DNA from: Oscarella lobularis
Lineage: Eukaryota; Porifera; Homoscleromorpha; Homosclerophorida; Oscarellidae
Length of the DNA: 64,000 nucleotides
NCBI RefSeq assembly: GCF_947507565.1
Contig: NC_089179.1
Coordinates: 2,001,747 to 2,065,746 of the forward strand
Direction: 5' to 3'
Positions 35,146 to 45,754 of this stretch are shown in pieces (positions within the stretch are counted from its first letter, which is position 1; each line of letters starts with the position of its first letter). The position numbers and the translations under genes are program-made. The notes beneath the pieces are model-generated. The model was not told where the DNA came from. It saw nothing but the letters and a program-made list of their open reading frames with translations, and made no database searches.

Positions 35146-35481
35146 ATATACAAACATGCATGGTGTCCCAATACGAGAGCATCCTCTCTGCAGCAGGACC
35201 CAAAAACGAGAGAGCATGCGCGACGAGTCCATTGTTACCTCAAATCACGAGACAAGAAGTCGGTCCTGCGAGAGTTTCTGCCCACGGTGAGGCGTCATAA
35301 GACCTATAGGCCGACGGTAAGGATACTGCAGGCCTCAATCGAAAGATCAAACACTAGCTTTTGTATGAGAGAAATGTCTTCGAGAATCTCGGTGATGGCG
35401 TGTTTTGAGATAACGGGCACCGAACCGGTAACCGCAAGCAACTTTGTTGTTGTTTTTTGGTTCCGAATATGTGAATGCTTA

Positions 35482-35520
35482 CCGTATTCCCTCACATAAA
35501 GGCGCATGCGCTTATAAGTG
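35482..35520 (+). repeat. Left terminal inverted repeat of the intact pogo-like element
   Basis: Starts CCGTATTCCC after TA and ends CTTATAAGTG. Identical to the reverse complement of 37098-37136. Confidence 0.93.
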
Positions 35521-35615
35521 AACTGAATAAGCGCATGCGCCTATAACTCGAGTACAAGCGCATGCGCCTTTAGGCGAGGGATAATCGTCCGTCGGGCAGC
35601 ATCTGTACACGCGAC

Positions 35616-36965
35616 ATGCATCGCAAGTCCTATTCTCTTGAATTTAAGCGTCAGCTTCTCGACTCTCTCAAAGAAAACGACGGAAATGATTCAAAAACGG
35701 CGAAGCAGTACGGAATTCATCGAAAAGTCGTGCAGAGGTGGCGACAGCAGGAGAGCAGGCTTGATGAAGCATCCGAAAGGCGTGACGTCTCTACGCGCAA
35801 AAGGAGACGCCTATTCCGAACCGGACACTTGCACGGAAGACATCCTGAGTTAGAGAAATTGCTTGTTGAATGGATCAAAGCTCGAAGGGAGGAACGAATA
35901 ACAGTTAATGGTCCTGACGTACAGTCAAAAGCACTGGAATTGTACGAAACGCTTCACGGAGTTTCTCCCGAAGGACAGTTCAAGGCGTCAAAAGGATGGC
36001 TTAGCAGGTTTCTGAAACGAAACGATTTGTGCACACGCGTCATTACTTCTGAGGGCCAAAAGATTCCCACTGATGCTTCCGATTTGGCAAAGAAATTCAT
36101 TGACGAGTGTCAGGTTTCTCTCGCAGAGAGAGAATACCCAATGTTTGCAATTGGGAATATGGACGAGACTCCCATGTGGTTCGACATGCCCTCAAACCGA
36201 AGCATTGATTTTAGAGGGGTGAAAACTGTCTTATCAAAAACGACAGGGAAGGAAAAAATGAGATACACTGTCGTTTTGGCCGCGTTAGCAGACGGAAGTA
36301 AACTTCCTCCTATGCTGATTTTTCGTGGACTGAAGAATGTTCCGAAAGTTCAATTTCCCTCTGGCGTTGTAGTCCAGGTTTCCAAAGGCGGCTCAATGAA
36401 CACGGAGCTCCTAGAATACTGGTTGCAGAATGTTTGGAAGCGCCGAAAGAATTCTCTCTTTCGTCAACCAGCTGTTTTGGTTCTTGATCGTCACGCCAGT
36501 CACCTGCATGCTCGAATTCAAAATCAATTGACACGAGAACATCAAACTAGAGCAATTTACGTCCCTGCCGGAATGACGCCACTACTGCAGCCGTGTGATT
36601 TGTCTTGGAACAAGCCATTTAAAGACGCGATGAGGAGGAAATGGAAGGATTGGCTAGCCGATGGGATTAGAGAATATACTAGGGCCGGCAACCGAAAATC
36701 CGCTTCGTACAAGCAGGTGGCAGAATGGGTGGTCGAATGCTGGAGATCACTTGACGCGGAAATTATAGCCAAGTCATTTGCGCAATGCGGCATTGTGCAA
36801 AGTACCGCCCAAAGCGATTTAATGTTGCACAGTCGTCTGGCTGCAATGCTCGGTGGTGAAGATGTTAGCGAAGAACTATCGCAGTCTAGCGACTCGGAGT
36901 CCGACACCACAACGTTCACCGATAGCGATGAAGATTCACGTTCAGAAACTGATGGAGATGACTAG
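35616..36965 (+). CDS. Pogo-like DDE transposase (HTH-psq / CENPB HTH / DDE_1)
   Basis: The 449-residue frame is complete. Residues ~1-50 form a psq/Brinker-type helix-turn-helix (YSLEFKRQLLDSLKEN, TAKQYGIHRKVVQRW). Residues ~75-140 form the CENPB-type HTH (ELEKLLVEWIKARREE ... KASKGWLSRFLKR). The DDE domain has AIGNMDETPMWFDMP (first Asp), AVLVLDRHASHLHA (second) and LLQPCDLSWNKPFKDAM (third, Asp). The C-terminus is acidic and Ser-rich. It closely resembles the POGK-type branch. It binds the terminal repeats and moves the element to TA sites. The start at MHRKSYSLEFKR puts the HTH directly at the N-terminus. All catalytic residues are present, so it is likely competent. Confidence 0.93.
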   Translation: MHRKSYSLEFKRQLLDSLKENDGNDSKTAKQYGIHRKVVQRWRQQESRLDEASERRDVSTRKRRRLFRTGHLHGRHPELEKLLVEWIKARREERITVNGPDVQSKALELYETLHGVSPEGQFKASKGWLSRFLKRNDLCTRVITSEGQKIPTDASDLAKKFIDECQVSLAEREYPMFAIGNMDETPMWFDMPSNRSIDFRGVKTVLSKTTGKEKMRYTVVLAALADGSKLPPMLIFRGLKNVPKVQFPSGVVVQVSKGGSMNTELLEYWLQNVWKRRKNSLFRQPAVLVLDRHASHLHARIQNQLTREHQTRAIYVPAGMTPLLQPCDLSWNKPFKDAMRRKWKDWLADGIREYTRAGNRKSASYKQVAEWVVECWRSLDAEIIAKSFAQCGIVQSTAQSDLMLHSRLAAMLGGEDVSEELSQSSDSESDTTTFTDSDEDSRSETDGDD

Positions 36966-37097
36966 GACCTGTCCCCACTGTCTGTTTACCTATGCATTAG
37001 CAAAAACAAAAATAAAACAAAAAATTTTATACAAGCGCATGCGCCTATAAATGAGTTTTAGAGATCGTTTTCTTCGGAAAGAAAACAGGCGCTTTTT

Positions 37098-37136
37098 CAC
37101 TTATAAGCGCATGCGCCTTTATGTGAGGGAATACGG
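37098..37136 (-). repeat. Right terminal inverted repeat of the intact pogo-like element
   Basis: Starts CACTTATAAGCG and ends GGGAATACGG before TA. Includes the palindrome at 37107. Confidence 0.93.
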
Positions 37137-37266
37137 TAGGTGAATATCGTAGAATGCTACCGTTTTGGGTAACAGTTGATTTCGCGCGTCAGCTGAGTCT
37201 ATTCGATCATCCCGTACGATCATTTCGCGGATTTTTTGTTCGGTCGTCGCTCTTCTCTGCTTTCCG

Positions 37267-40200
37267 ATGGAAACCGCTTCTCCTTGTGTTTGCTCTTCCG
37301 AAGAAGGTGTTTCTCCTCACGCGATGCGAGCGAGTAGCAGCACCGAGTCTGAATGCGCTAGGCTAACTGCGGTCTACGCCGCAAGAGACGCTCGTCTGCG
37401 AGGGTACAAAAACGATGTTACTCTTTCCTTTTGCCACAGCAAGGAGGCTCTCACTCGGTCGATGAAATGCGCGGCTGCTTCGTTCTCCTCGTCGAGATGC
37501 AGTTCGAAACTTCGTCCTTGCCCTGAGCGCCTTTTCGAAGTTCTCGATGACCTCAGTTGCTGCGTCTCCGCGCACTTGTGCAGGCATCAGGAAGAAATTG
37601 TAGATTATATAAAAGTAGTACAGGAGCACCCGCGATATACACCCCGCCAAAACGTGCCGCGGCTGTGGGGGGTGCGGCTCCCCAGATACGGAATGAAGCT
37701 GGCGAGGTGATTGACTGCTACTATTTCCTACTTGTTTGACGCGAATCGTATTCAGAACGCACTCGATAGGACGAAGGCGGAGTTGCCCGCGGCTCGTGCT
37801 GAAATCAAGGAGCTAAAAAATTGAAAAAGGAGAACAAGCTAAAAGAGCTAAAGCAAAGTCTAAAAGTAAGCCACAAATACTACTGAAATTTGAAGATTAC
37901 TTACTAAGCTATATATCCGGGGACTCGCGTCCTCATCTGTTTCAAAATTTTCAGACGGCTTTTTACAGGCATCTGTCTTCTCGCGGAGACAAGCTATACT
38001 TTCCGGTTTTGATGAAAACTTTCTGCGACAAACATGCTCCAGGATTGTTTGAGCCGCTAGAGCAAGCAATAACAAGCAAATACCGAGGAAGCAGCAAGAA
38101 AGAAGACCTTAGAAAATTGAGAGTCGTTAGCGTTCTTCATCAGCTTGCATACATGAGCAATCAGGTCAGAGAACTTTCTAAAAATGACCTAAATATTTGA
38201 TTATGCAGAAAAATACGGGTTTTGTTAACGAACTAGGGCTTCACCAGTCTATTTCCGGGTGTTCAGAAGCTCCCTTTGAATGCTGTCGAACGATCGGCAT
38301 TAGCGGACACCCAGAGACAATAAGAGACTTCAGGAAAACCTGAGAAAAATAATCCAAGACTTGTAAAAGAATACCTAGATTCTGCAATTATAAATGAAAT
38401 GTAGCTTTACTCACTGCTTGTTTGAAAAAATAACTTTGGCATCTTCAGGCTTGGAATTCTAGTGATCAATGATTTTCATGCAATTCACACTATTCAAAGG
38501 CCGACATCTGCCACGACGTCCACTGCAATACACATTGCTACGTCACTTATTGACATCCAGTCGTCAATCAACGCAATACCTCTTCCACTCCATCCCATTC
38601 ATTATTGTCATAGAGCGGCTGCATTACCTGGTGAAATTAATATCGGAAGAACTGTCGACTACATCGTGAATACCGCACGCCCTTTCACTTGTACCTTCCT
38701 TGCAACAGCGCCCCAGTCCTACTTATCCCTTGACACGTCCAACCTACAAGATTCACTTGAAAGTCTTAGGTAGCCTACTAAATTAGCTCACCTAAAAATT
38801 GTGATAGATGCTATACCACACCACGGCAAAAAGAACTAGATCTTTTGAAAACTGCTCGACTACTTTATGAAACCGAACAACCTCTCAAGTGTTTTAGCCT
38901 GTGAAAATTTCCAAAACAATGTGCTAAGGCCCCGCATTATTAAATCAATGGAAAACTACGTAAGTGTCATTGAAAGCATTTTTAGCAAATACCAGTCAAT
39001 TGGCAATTACAGTGCCAACTACGTCATTCCTTCAGTTGGAGATTATCCAACTTTTTTACTCAAAAAATTATCGCTCAGGTAAGGTGAAATTTGCATACTA
39101 TCCTTTATAAAAATTTTGTGTACAGTGCTTAGAAAGCCGCGCCTATTTACGGTCGGTTCTTCCTATGTTAGGACCCTTTCACATATATTTGAACTCGGTC
39201 GAAAATGTTATTAACCTAAACCACTTATTTTTTGCAGGTATCTACCTTATCAGAGCGGGTTTCAATGCATCAAAATTTCTTCTTTTCTTCTAGAATCATA
39301 CAAGCATCTTTTTGGGAAAACAAGCAATTGCCCAATAAGCCTCACTTCACGAGATCATCAGTGCTGCTCTCTTCCCTTTTTTGTGGATGGCTCAAAATTC
39401 GCCAACCATTCCTAGAACTATTTGGCCTTTGCAAGGACGTCGAATTTTTTATCACTTCGTCACCTTCTCGACAGCATTTCGCCACTTGTTTTTTTTTCTA
39501 CTCCGCAATACACCGAGGAAGTAACTACTCTCTCTGGAAAAAAGCGATGGTTCGGCTGACGGAGATGTTCATCGCTCAGAAAAGGCATAATTACAAAAAG
39601 CTATGTTATCAATGATCAGCGATTGCCTTCATCATGAGACTGTTATTCAGGAATGGGACTCCGTATTTGGTTCCTACATGAATGTTTTTACCTAGAAAAA
39701 GGTCGAAGTGTTTCATTCTCTGCTGCGCATGCAAATTCAAGTGGGGGCAAATTCTGACCAAATCTCTGAATTTGCTCACGTTCTCAGCGCCAAAAAGTTT
39801 GACAGCGAATTTTCGCAACACTTTTTGGCTGCCCACAAAAGGAAGCCTACTAAATACGACGGCAGCCATCTAGCAGGAAAAACTGCGCATTTTCTCGCAC
39901 AAAAAAATTGAAGAACTTTACAGCAATCTTGGGAAAGCAAGCGAAATTGCCGGAAATTCAAGATCGAACAGAACATACCGCCTGGCAGTCATGGACTGTG
40001 AAATAGATCAGAGCAGCATGCCTCGACGGATAGACCCCCTTCCAAGGACGTTTTGTGCGATTAAGAAGGCTGCACCCAAGAAACTACGGATACAGCAACT
40101 ATTTTGAGCTTCGGGCCCTGCTTTCATGCCGCTTGTCAGGGGCCTCTATGGTATGCCGAATATGCGAGCGTTTCATTATTGAAATAATAAAAAGTCTAAG

Positions 40201-40476
40201 CTCATGTCACAACAAAAGTCTTACGTACTAGAAAAAAAAGTCGAGGACGTGGCAGAAAACTCCGCAGACGAAAATTCCGATGATGAATTTGACGAAGAAA
40301 GGAACGACTACTACGGCTCACCTGAATTCGAGGATCATTTGGCTGCGATGACTAGGCAACGTCGAAGAACTTCACAGTACATTTCTGAAAAACAGAGAAA
40401 AGCTTCTGATGCACCTCAGAGGTACAACATCGTATCATTTGCCAAGCCGCAGGTTAGTTCATCTAATATATGGTGA
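37267..40476 (+). pseudogene. Multi-exon DUF6589-like transposon gene
   Basis: Exons separated by short AT-rich introns follow family order. First comes METASPCVCSSEEGVS with a YKNDVTLSFCHSKEALTRSM block, then a coiled coil (ALDRTKAELPAARAEIKELK, broken at an A6 run, 37815-37820). HLSSRGDKLYFPVLMKTF and SVLHQLAYMSNQ (38.0-38.16 kb, donor GTCAGAG) follow, then GFVNELGLHQSISGC with GISGHPETIRDF (38.2 kb). Further exons have INDFHAIHTIQRPTSATTS (38.46 kb), NYVIPSVGDYPTF (39.0 kb), GWLKIRQPFLELFGLCKDVE (39.4 kb) and KKVEVFHSLLRMQIQV (39.7 kb). An acidic-basic tail ends near 40476. This matches a widespread invertebrate transposon protein family. Stops after 39615 and 39690 suggest decay. The pogo-like element sits just upstream. 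Confidence 0.5.
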
Positions 40477-41055
40477 TTGCACCCTGGCTGTGACTCTTCA
40501 CCTGTACAGTACTAGAAATGAAGAAGATTTGTGGAAGCACGTCTACCATTCGTCAAATATTATGATATACACGCAATTAGTCGCAATACGTAGCAGCACA
40601 TGCACTATACTACAAATACATATAAATGTATATATATAATATATCTTCGTCAGACTTGGCTCCGAATTGCAAGCGTCGCTGCGAATCAGCGAAAACCACG
40701 ATCCGATTCTAGTAGAAAACAAGTTAGGTTAAAGATTAAAATACCTTGCACATCGCGTAAACGGTCTCTCTCTTTAGACGAAGGTGGCTAAAACCAGCGA
40801 TCAGAAACGACTTAAAAACAAACAATGACAACGTCAAAAAATAGTTAACTATTGAGAAAATTCAATTCGAACCGAAAAGACGCGTTGGGCAAACAGCGGG
40901 CAAGAAAACGGCAAAAGAATCGCATCTTGTAGCCTAGAACCAAGTGCGCATGCACCGTCGTTTTTGGGTCCTGCTCCTCTCTGCCACCCAGGAAACGTGC
41001 GCTACCCAGTGGGTGTCACATACGACACAAGATAACACTAACTCACAACTCCCTA

Positions 41056-42228
41056 TGACGTCACACAATATCGTCCAATTACTAACTATCTGTCCCTCTA
41101 TTAGACGTTAGACGGCGATATAGCTACGTAAGTGTTTCTAGATAGTGCGGCGTAACTGTTGATTCAATTTTTAAAAAAAATGTCAGAATTCCAACACAGT
41201 CGTGTATAAACGGTTAATTTACAGTACAGGAATTTTTGATCTAGAGAAACCAAAATAGGAACAGTAACGAGAAATAGAACGCATACTCTCGCCACAATTC
41301 CCTCTTTTCGCTTCATTTTGTAGACCTTGAGCTCAGGTAGACGTAATCAAAATTACGCGCGATCATTGCCTAAAATCTCTTGCGACTAGAAAATATGTTT
41401 TTATTCTTAATTTAGTAAATTTTTTAAGAAAATAATTTTTTAAGCAAATAATCTTTTTTCTCGGTAAGTTGTGCTTTGACGATGTAATATGCAGTTTTGA
41501 CGGCGAAGGGCTTTGCCGGATTCATTATGGCCGAAGTAGGTGTAACAGTTTTTACGTGAGGATTGCCCAGTCTGCAAAATGACAAAAATAAATAATTAAA
41601 TATTAATGTCTTTTACTTGTATTCTATGAATTCTTGGAAGAATTCGAGGGAATGTGGATAGAGAGGAAAAGAATATTAGCTGTCGCGATTCTCTTACTTC
41701 TTCCCAGAGAACTGTTGAAAAATACGTGATACAGAAAAATCACTTTGTAGCTTACACTTTACTTTCATTATTAATTCATATTAAGAATATAATTAAGATT
41801 TAGCCTATCTTCCGTTGCTGCCTCCAGAAACAGTCGCTCAGTCAAATCAAAAATCTTTTTGTCAAAAGTCCACGCCATATCCGTATAGCACTGACTTTCG
41901 ACGTTGGTTGTCGACGCCGCCACTCGAACGTCGACATCGGTTGTCACCGACGCCACTTGAACTTCGAAGTAGGTTGCCACTTGAAAGCCGAAATCGGTTT
42001 TCGAAGCGGAAACCACTGTCGGCGACGAAGCACAGACAAAGAAAGCAATCATGTCTACAAACTCTTGTAGTCAGCAGGACCTACCGGTCACATAAGACTG
42101 CCCAGATCGCCAATCATCGTCGTTAGATGTTCGGAGAATTGCAGCCGCGGTCAAATTCATCATGGAATGCCAAAGGGGAAAAAGTATAAATAAAGAAGAA
42201 CAGATACATATATAAATAAAGTGTAACA
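41056..42228. other. Region without a recognised gene
   Basis: AT-rich. At 41895-42005 a TCGACGTTGGTTGTCGACGCC-like unit with GCCACTTGAA recurs about four times imperfectly; the minus frame across it (41771-42052) is therefore repeat-derived. No motif. Confidence 0.4.
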
Positions 42229-42230
42229 TA

Positions 42231-42605
42231 CCGTACTCGCGCGATTACAGCCCCTGGGACTCTATTGTTTCAAAGGTCTTCGGACACGGGGCTCTAATCG
42301 AGACTGGGGCTCTAATCGAAATGGGGCTTTATTGTTCCATTCGGTACAATGACAAGCCACAGTACGTACGACAAGCTTGTAATTTCAATGACAAGACACG
42401 CTATTCATTGTCTGTATTTTGGTAAGTGCGGCTATTTTGCGGTAAACGGCTTTCACCTTACATGCCATGATGCCTGTAGTAATCTCAAATACAGCCCCGG
42501 GGCAGTATTCGAAATGGGGCTTTAATTTTTCAACTCGTGGAGGAAGGGGGCACTAAACGAGAGGGGGCTCTAATCAAGAGTGGGGCTTTAATCGTGTGAG
42601 TACGG
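42231..42605. mobile_element. MITE with pogo/mariner-like ends
   Basis: The 375 bp element starts CCGTACTCGCGCGATTACAG and ends with the near-complement (mismatches at two or three positions), flanked by TA (42229-42230 and 42606-42607). GGGGCTCTAATCGA-type motifs are repeated at least six times near both ends. No coding capacity. The end begins CCGTA like the intact pogo-like element at 35.48 kb, but the rest of the repeat differs, so it probably depends on a different pogo-type transposase. Confidence 0.82.
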
Positions 42606-42654
42606 TATATATAAAAATACACAGTATATGTAAGGAAAACGTCTCATATATATT

Positions 42655-42795
42655 TAGCTGCCTTCATATATATATAAACAGTAAGCTATTCATATATAAG
42701 AGTCAGAGCGACTCATATATATAAAAGTGTGAGGAACTCAAATATATATAAAAGTCAACGGCCGTATATATACAAAGTCTGAGCGACTCGTACAG
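42655..42795. repeat. AT-rich minisatellite
   Basis: Four or five imperfect copies of a ~33 bp unit containing GACTCATATATATAAAAGT. Confidence 0.75.
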
Positions 42796-43129
42796 TGCGG
42801 TGCAAAAGTATAAGCCACTAGCACGTATATAACTATAGTAAACCATCAACCGAAAACTTTAGGTTTTACCGGTAACAAACATAACCTAAAGATATTCTTC
42901 CTACACTTACCTTTTTGAAAATAATTTTTAGAATTTCCTACTTAAACTCGCCATGCTACTGAAGCATTTTGCCAGTTTTCCAGAGATTGGTTAAAAGGAA
43001 AATTGGTTCCAAATTTAATTCCATTTTAAACATAATTAAGACTAAACCGGCACTTTTTTCGTGACGCCAGACAGGGATTTTGTCATTATGTACGGGTGCT
43101 AAGCCTAGCGTTAGTTTTACGCGATTCAA

Positions 43130-44500
43130 ATGAATGAGCATCGCCAATCTCTGCTTTCCCTTGGCCGAATTTGCGCAAAACTGCTTTCCAGACGGTCCAG
43201 ACGTCAGTATTCGTGCCAAGATCACGTAGAAGCTATTCAAGACGCTTTCGATGTCGATGTCGCGACAGATCAAGCGGAGCTACACCCTCTCAGCGTGTGC
43301 GAACAATGCTGGGTGATCGCGAAGCGTTGGAAGACAGCCAAAAGCACCGGACGACTGTATCGCCCGATCCAGAAAGCTGTTTCTAGGGAAGATCATGACA
43401 GCGGCGGTTCGTGTTTTGCATGCGAAATGCGCTGCAAAAATGCAAAGGGTTGACCTCCGGCTGAGCGGGCAAAGGTTTCGGGCCGACCTAAGAAAAACAG
43501 TGTGCAAGCTCTAGAACGCTTTCTCCACTCTATATGGCTCCGCCCTCCTTCAAACGACCGCAAGTTCTGTATCCGGATCTCGTTCTCCATTACAATCACC
43601 CGGATTTTGTGGCGCTCCTTCTTTGCCCTGAGTGCAAAGACGTTGTGGACAGATCTGTCACTTCAGAGTGCCAGCATCTCGATTGCTTGACAAAGCAATA
43701 TCGCGATCTATTACCGGGAGCCAAATGGATGTGTCCAACAAGAAACTGCGAGCAACTATTGCTGGAGGGAAACTCTCCGAGCGAAGACGTGCTATTTAAA
43801 AGAGTTCACGAACTGGAAACGAGCGTGCGATCATTGAAGGTGCGTATATAGAGATTTTGATATGCTGCTCTAAAGATTCAATCTTCAATTTAATAGATGC
43901 GTTGTCCTAACGGCTGTGAAAATATTTTCACTCTCGAACAATTTGAGAGCCATTTGTGCCCGGAGGAGGGGGAGGACCATGACCTAACTTCAGGTCCACT
44001 TGCCCCTCCCACTATTTCGCAATGCACTCCGCGTGCAGATACGCTTGCAGACGTATTGTGAAAGACCGTAGAAACGCCTACGACGGTCGAGAAAGAAACA
44101 GCAGCCAATATAGTGTAAAGAATGATCACGTCGTCGTCCACTGAAGCAAACGACGTGAAAGAAATCCTGGCTGGAAAACGCGGAAAAGTAATTTAGTGTT
44201 CGGCTTTTTTTCTGCACTATGTCATGTTGTTAGAAAATGCAGTTTGTGCGAACCGCAATGCCACGCGATCCGTCCCATCTCGCGTCCGACAGAACTGTTC
44301 GCCAGAGAACAGCTGTTTTAGAAAGAATTCGTGCTGTCGTTAGCGGAAGAGACGCGGGAGACTTGAGCTGTCGCGCGCAGATGAGGCATGAATTGGCTCG
44401 CCTGCCGAAAGAAGACCGCCGCCTTTTGCTAAAAGATGCTGGCCTTTCGGTGCTTCCAAACAACGTCCTTGCTCCAGGAACTGGCCTGGCCCTTAATTCG
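43130..44500 (+). pseudogene. RAG1 N-terminal-like zinc/RING protein, broken
   Basis: The first block reads SLGRICAKLL, then AFDVDVATDQAELHPLSVCEQCW and SCFACEMRCKNAKG, matching the central non-core zinc region of RAG1 (D-x5-HP-x-x-x-C-x-x-CW ... C-x-x-C). A TGA (~43452) and a frameshift (~43530) precede a RING-like block, LLCPECKDVVDRSVTSECQHLDC ... MCPTRNC. After a GTGCGT donor (~43840), MRCPNGCENIFTLEQFESHLC parallels the RAG1 zinc finger next to the RING. A further exon at 44.24 kb has ELARLPKEDRRLLLKDAGLSVLP, known from N-RAG-TP-like transposon proteins. No RAG1 catalytic core follows. It is a RAG1-N-type transposon relic rather than RAG1 itself. Confidence 0.6.
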
Positions 44501-44561
44501 TTTTTGCAGCACTTTTGCGCGACGTTTTTTGACAGCCATCTTTACTTTGGCAGATTGCGTC

Positions 44562-45710
44562 ATGTCTCAGAGCCCACGGAAGAAAAGAGGAAGACAGCTA
44601 GAGTACGATTCCATCGCAAAGATCGAAACTGCCGACGTCGGATGTCGCGCAACAGTGCACGGAATCGTCGCATCTCTTTCCCTCGTTAAGAGCGGACCTG
44701 CAAAGAAATACTATCGCGGCGTGTTAGCCGACAACGACAAAAGCATCCCATTTATCGCTTTCAGCCCCCGTAACGCCGAGCCTCCCGGTCACGATCTGTT
44801 GCAAGCCTTTCGCGAAAAAGGCGATCCTGTGATAATCGGCAATTGCGAAGTGAAAACTAACAATTTTACGGGAATTCCGAAGGCAGAATTGCAGGTTCAC
44901 TCGACGACGGTCTTTGAGAAATCGCTCAAGTCGTTCGACGAAACTGTCGTGCTCGAGGAAAGCGAGGAGAGCGAGCAGCTTTCCATGAAGCACATCACTC
45001 TCTCTCAACTGATAGAACAGTACGTCGAACCAGTCATTGTGAGAGTCAAGGCAATTCGTGTCGAACCTTCGCGTTCGACGCAGAACGACAGCGTCGTTCA
45101 AAAAGTTAAGATCGCAGACTCGACTGGCGTCTGCAATGTCGATCTGTGGTCGCAATTCGTTGGCCAATTGAAAAAGGATCAGTGTTATGAGCTCTCTGGG
45201 GTGCGAAAGAAGACTTACTCCGACAAACACTCTCTATTTACGCCGAAGAAAAACGCCGTGATTGTGCCCATTACCGAAAATTTCGGAATCGTCGCTCCGG
45301 TGCACGACCACGACGACGAAACGACCCACGAAAAAGTCCTCGATGTCAGGGTTATCAGCGTGAGCAACTTTTCTGCCGAGAAAAAGTGTCCGATGTGCAA
45401 GAAAGGCAACGTTAAGTTACTTCCAGAACAACCCGCTGCAGCGCGATGCTCTTCTTGCCGTACTATCAGCCGTCTGCTATCTTGCACCGCCGTTACAACC
45501 TGTGAGCTTAATCTTCAAACCGCCAACTGCGTCCCGCTCTTCTGCACCGCTTACGAAGATGTTCTATCCCAAATCGCTCAGCTTCCGTTGAAGGACGTCG
45601 ACGAAGTCAAGTTATTGTTGGCAGAGCCATTCAATGCCTTCTTGAATCATGGCAGCATTACAAGAGTTGAAAGACCGAAGCCAGCCTCTGTTCCCTCCTC
45701 CAGCGACTGA
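44562..45710 (+). CDS. RPA70-like single-stranded-DNA-binding protein, intronless
   Basis: From the ATG at 44562 (MSQSPRKKRGRQLEYD) the frame runs 382 codons. Three OB-fold-like segments follow: residues ~20-135 (GCRATVHGIVASLSLVK ... ELQVHSTTVFEK), ~145-245 (PVIVRVKAIRVEPS ... VQKVKIADSTGVCNVDLW) and ~265-365. The third contains a zinc ribbon, KCPMCKKGNVKLL and RCSSCR, as in DBD-C of RPA1. The order A-B-C(Zn) is that of RPA70 without its N-terminal protein-interaction domain. Upstream in-frame codons to 44436 overlap the RAG1-N relic, so the later ATG is preferred. Lack of introns and location among transposons suggest a transposon passenger (Helitrons carry RPA-like genes) or a retrocopy. 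It would coat single-stranded DNA. Confidence 0.65.
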   Translation: MSQSPRKKRGRQLEYDSIAKIETADVGCRATVHGIVASLSLVKSGPAKKYYRGVLADNDKSIPFIAFSPRNAEPPGHDLLQAFREKGDPVIIGNCEVKTNNFTGIPKAELQVHSTTVFEKSLKSFDETVVLEESEESEQLSMKHITLSQLIEQYVEPVIVRVKAIRVEPSRSTQNDSVVQKVKIADSTGVCNVDLWSQFVGQLKKDQCYELSGVRKKTYSDKHSLFTPKKNAVIVPITENFGIVAPVHDHDDETTHEKVLDVRVISVSNFSAEKKCPMCKKGNVKLLPEQPAAARCSSCRTISRLLSCTAVTTCELNLQTANCVPLFCTAYEDVLSQIAQLPLKDVDEVKLLLAEPFNAFLNHGSITRVERPKPASVPSSSD

Positions 45711-45754
45711 GTTTGCGGCGGACCGTGTTGAGTTCCAAGGAAAATCATCTTTCA

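Larger units (their letters stand above)
35482..37136. mobile_element. Pogo/Tigger-like transposon, apparently intact
   Basis: The 1,655 bp element has 39 bp perfect terminal inverted repeats beginning CCGTATTCCCTCACATAAAG, flanked by TA (35480-35481 and 37137-37138). The palindrome GCGCATGCGC occurs once in each terminal repeat and three more times subterminally (35531, 35558, 37035). It contains one uninterrupted transposase gene. The perfect ends, the open frame and the TA duplication suggest recent activity. Confidence 0.93.
33947..41055. mobile_element. Remnant of a second ISL2EU-like element with nested insertions
   Basis: The left end TAGAGGAGTTGTCGGCCACG (33947 onward) is nearly identical for ~50 bp to the left end of the 53.8-58.0 kb element (53808). 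At 40981-41055 a sequence in inverse orientation (CTGCCACCCAGG ... GTGCGCTACCCAGTGGG ... ACAACTCCCTA) matches that element's right end with gaps. Between them lie a long-inverted-repeat element, the intact pogo-like element and a DUF6589-like gene, but no ISL2EU transposase. The two ends may belong to one element or to two. Confidence 0.4.

Noticed and set aside
43130-44500. Bona fide RAG1 recombinase
   Set aside because: No RAG1 core (NBD, catalytic DDE) follows, and the frames are broken; the downstream exon matches N-RAG-TP-type transposon proteins instead.
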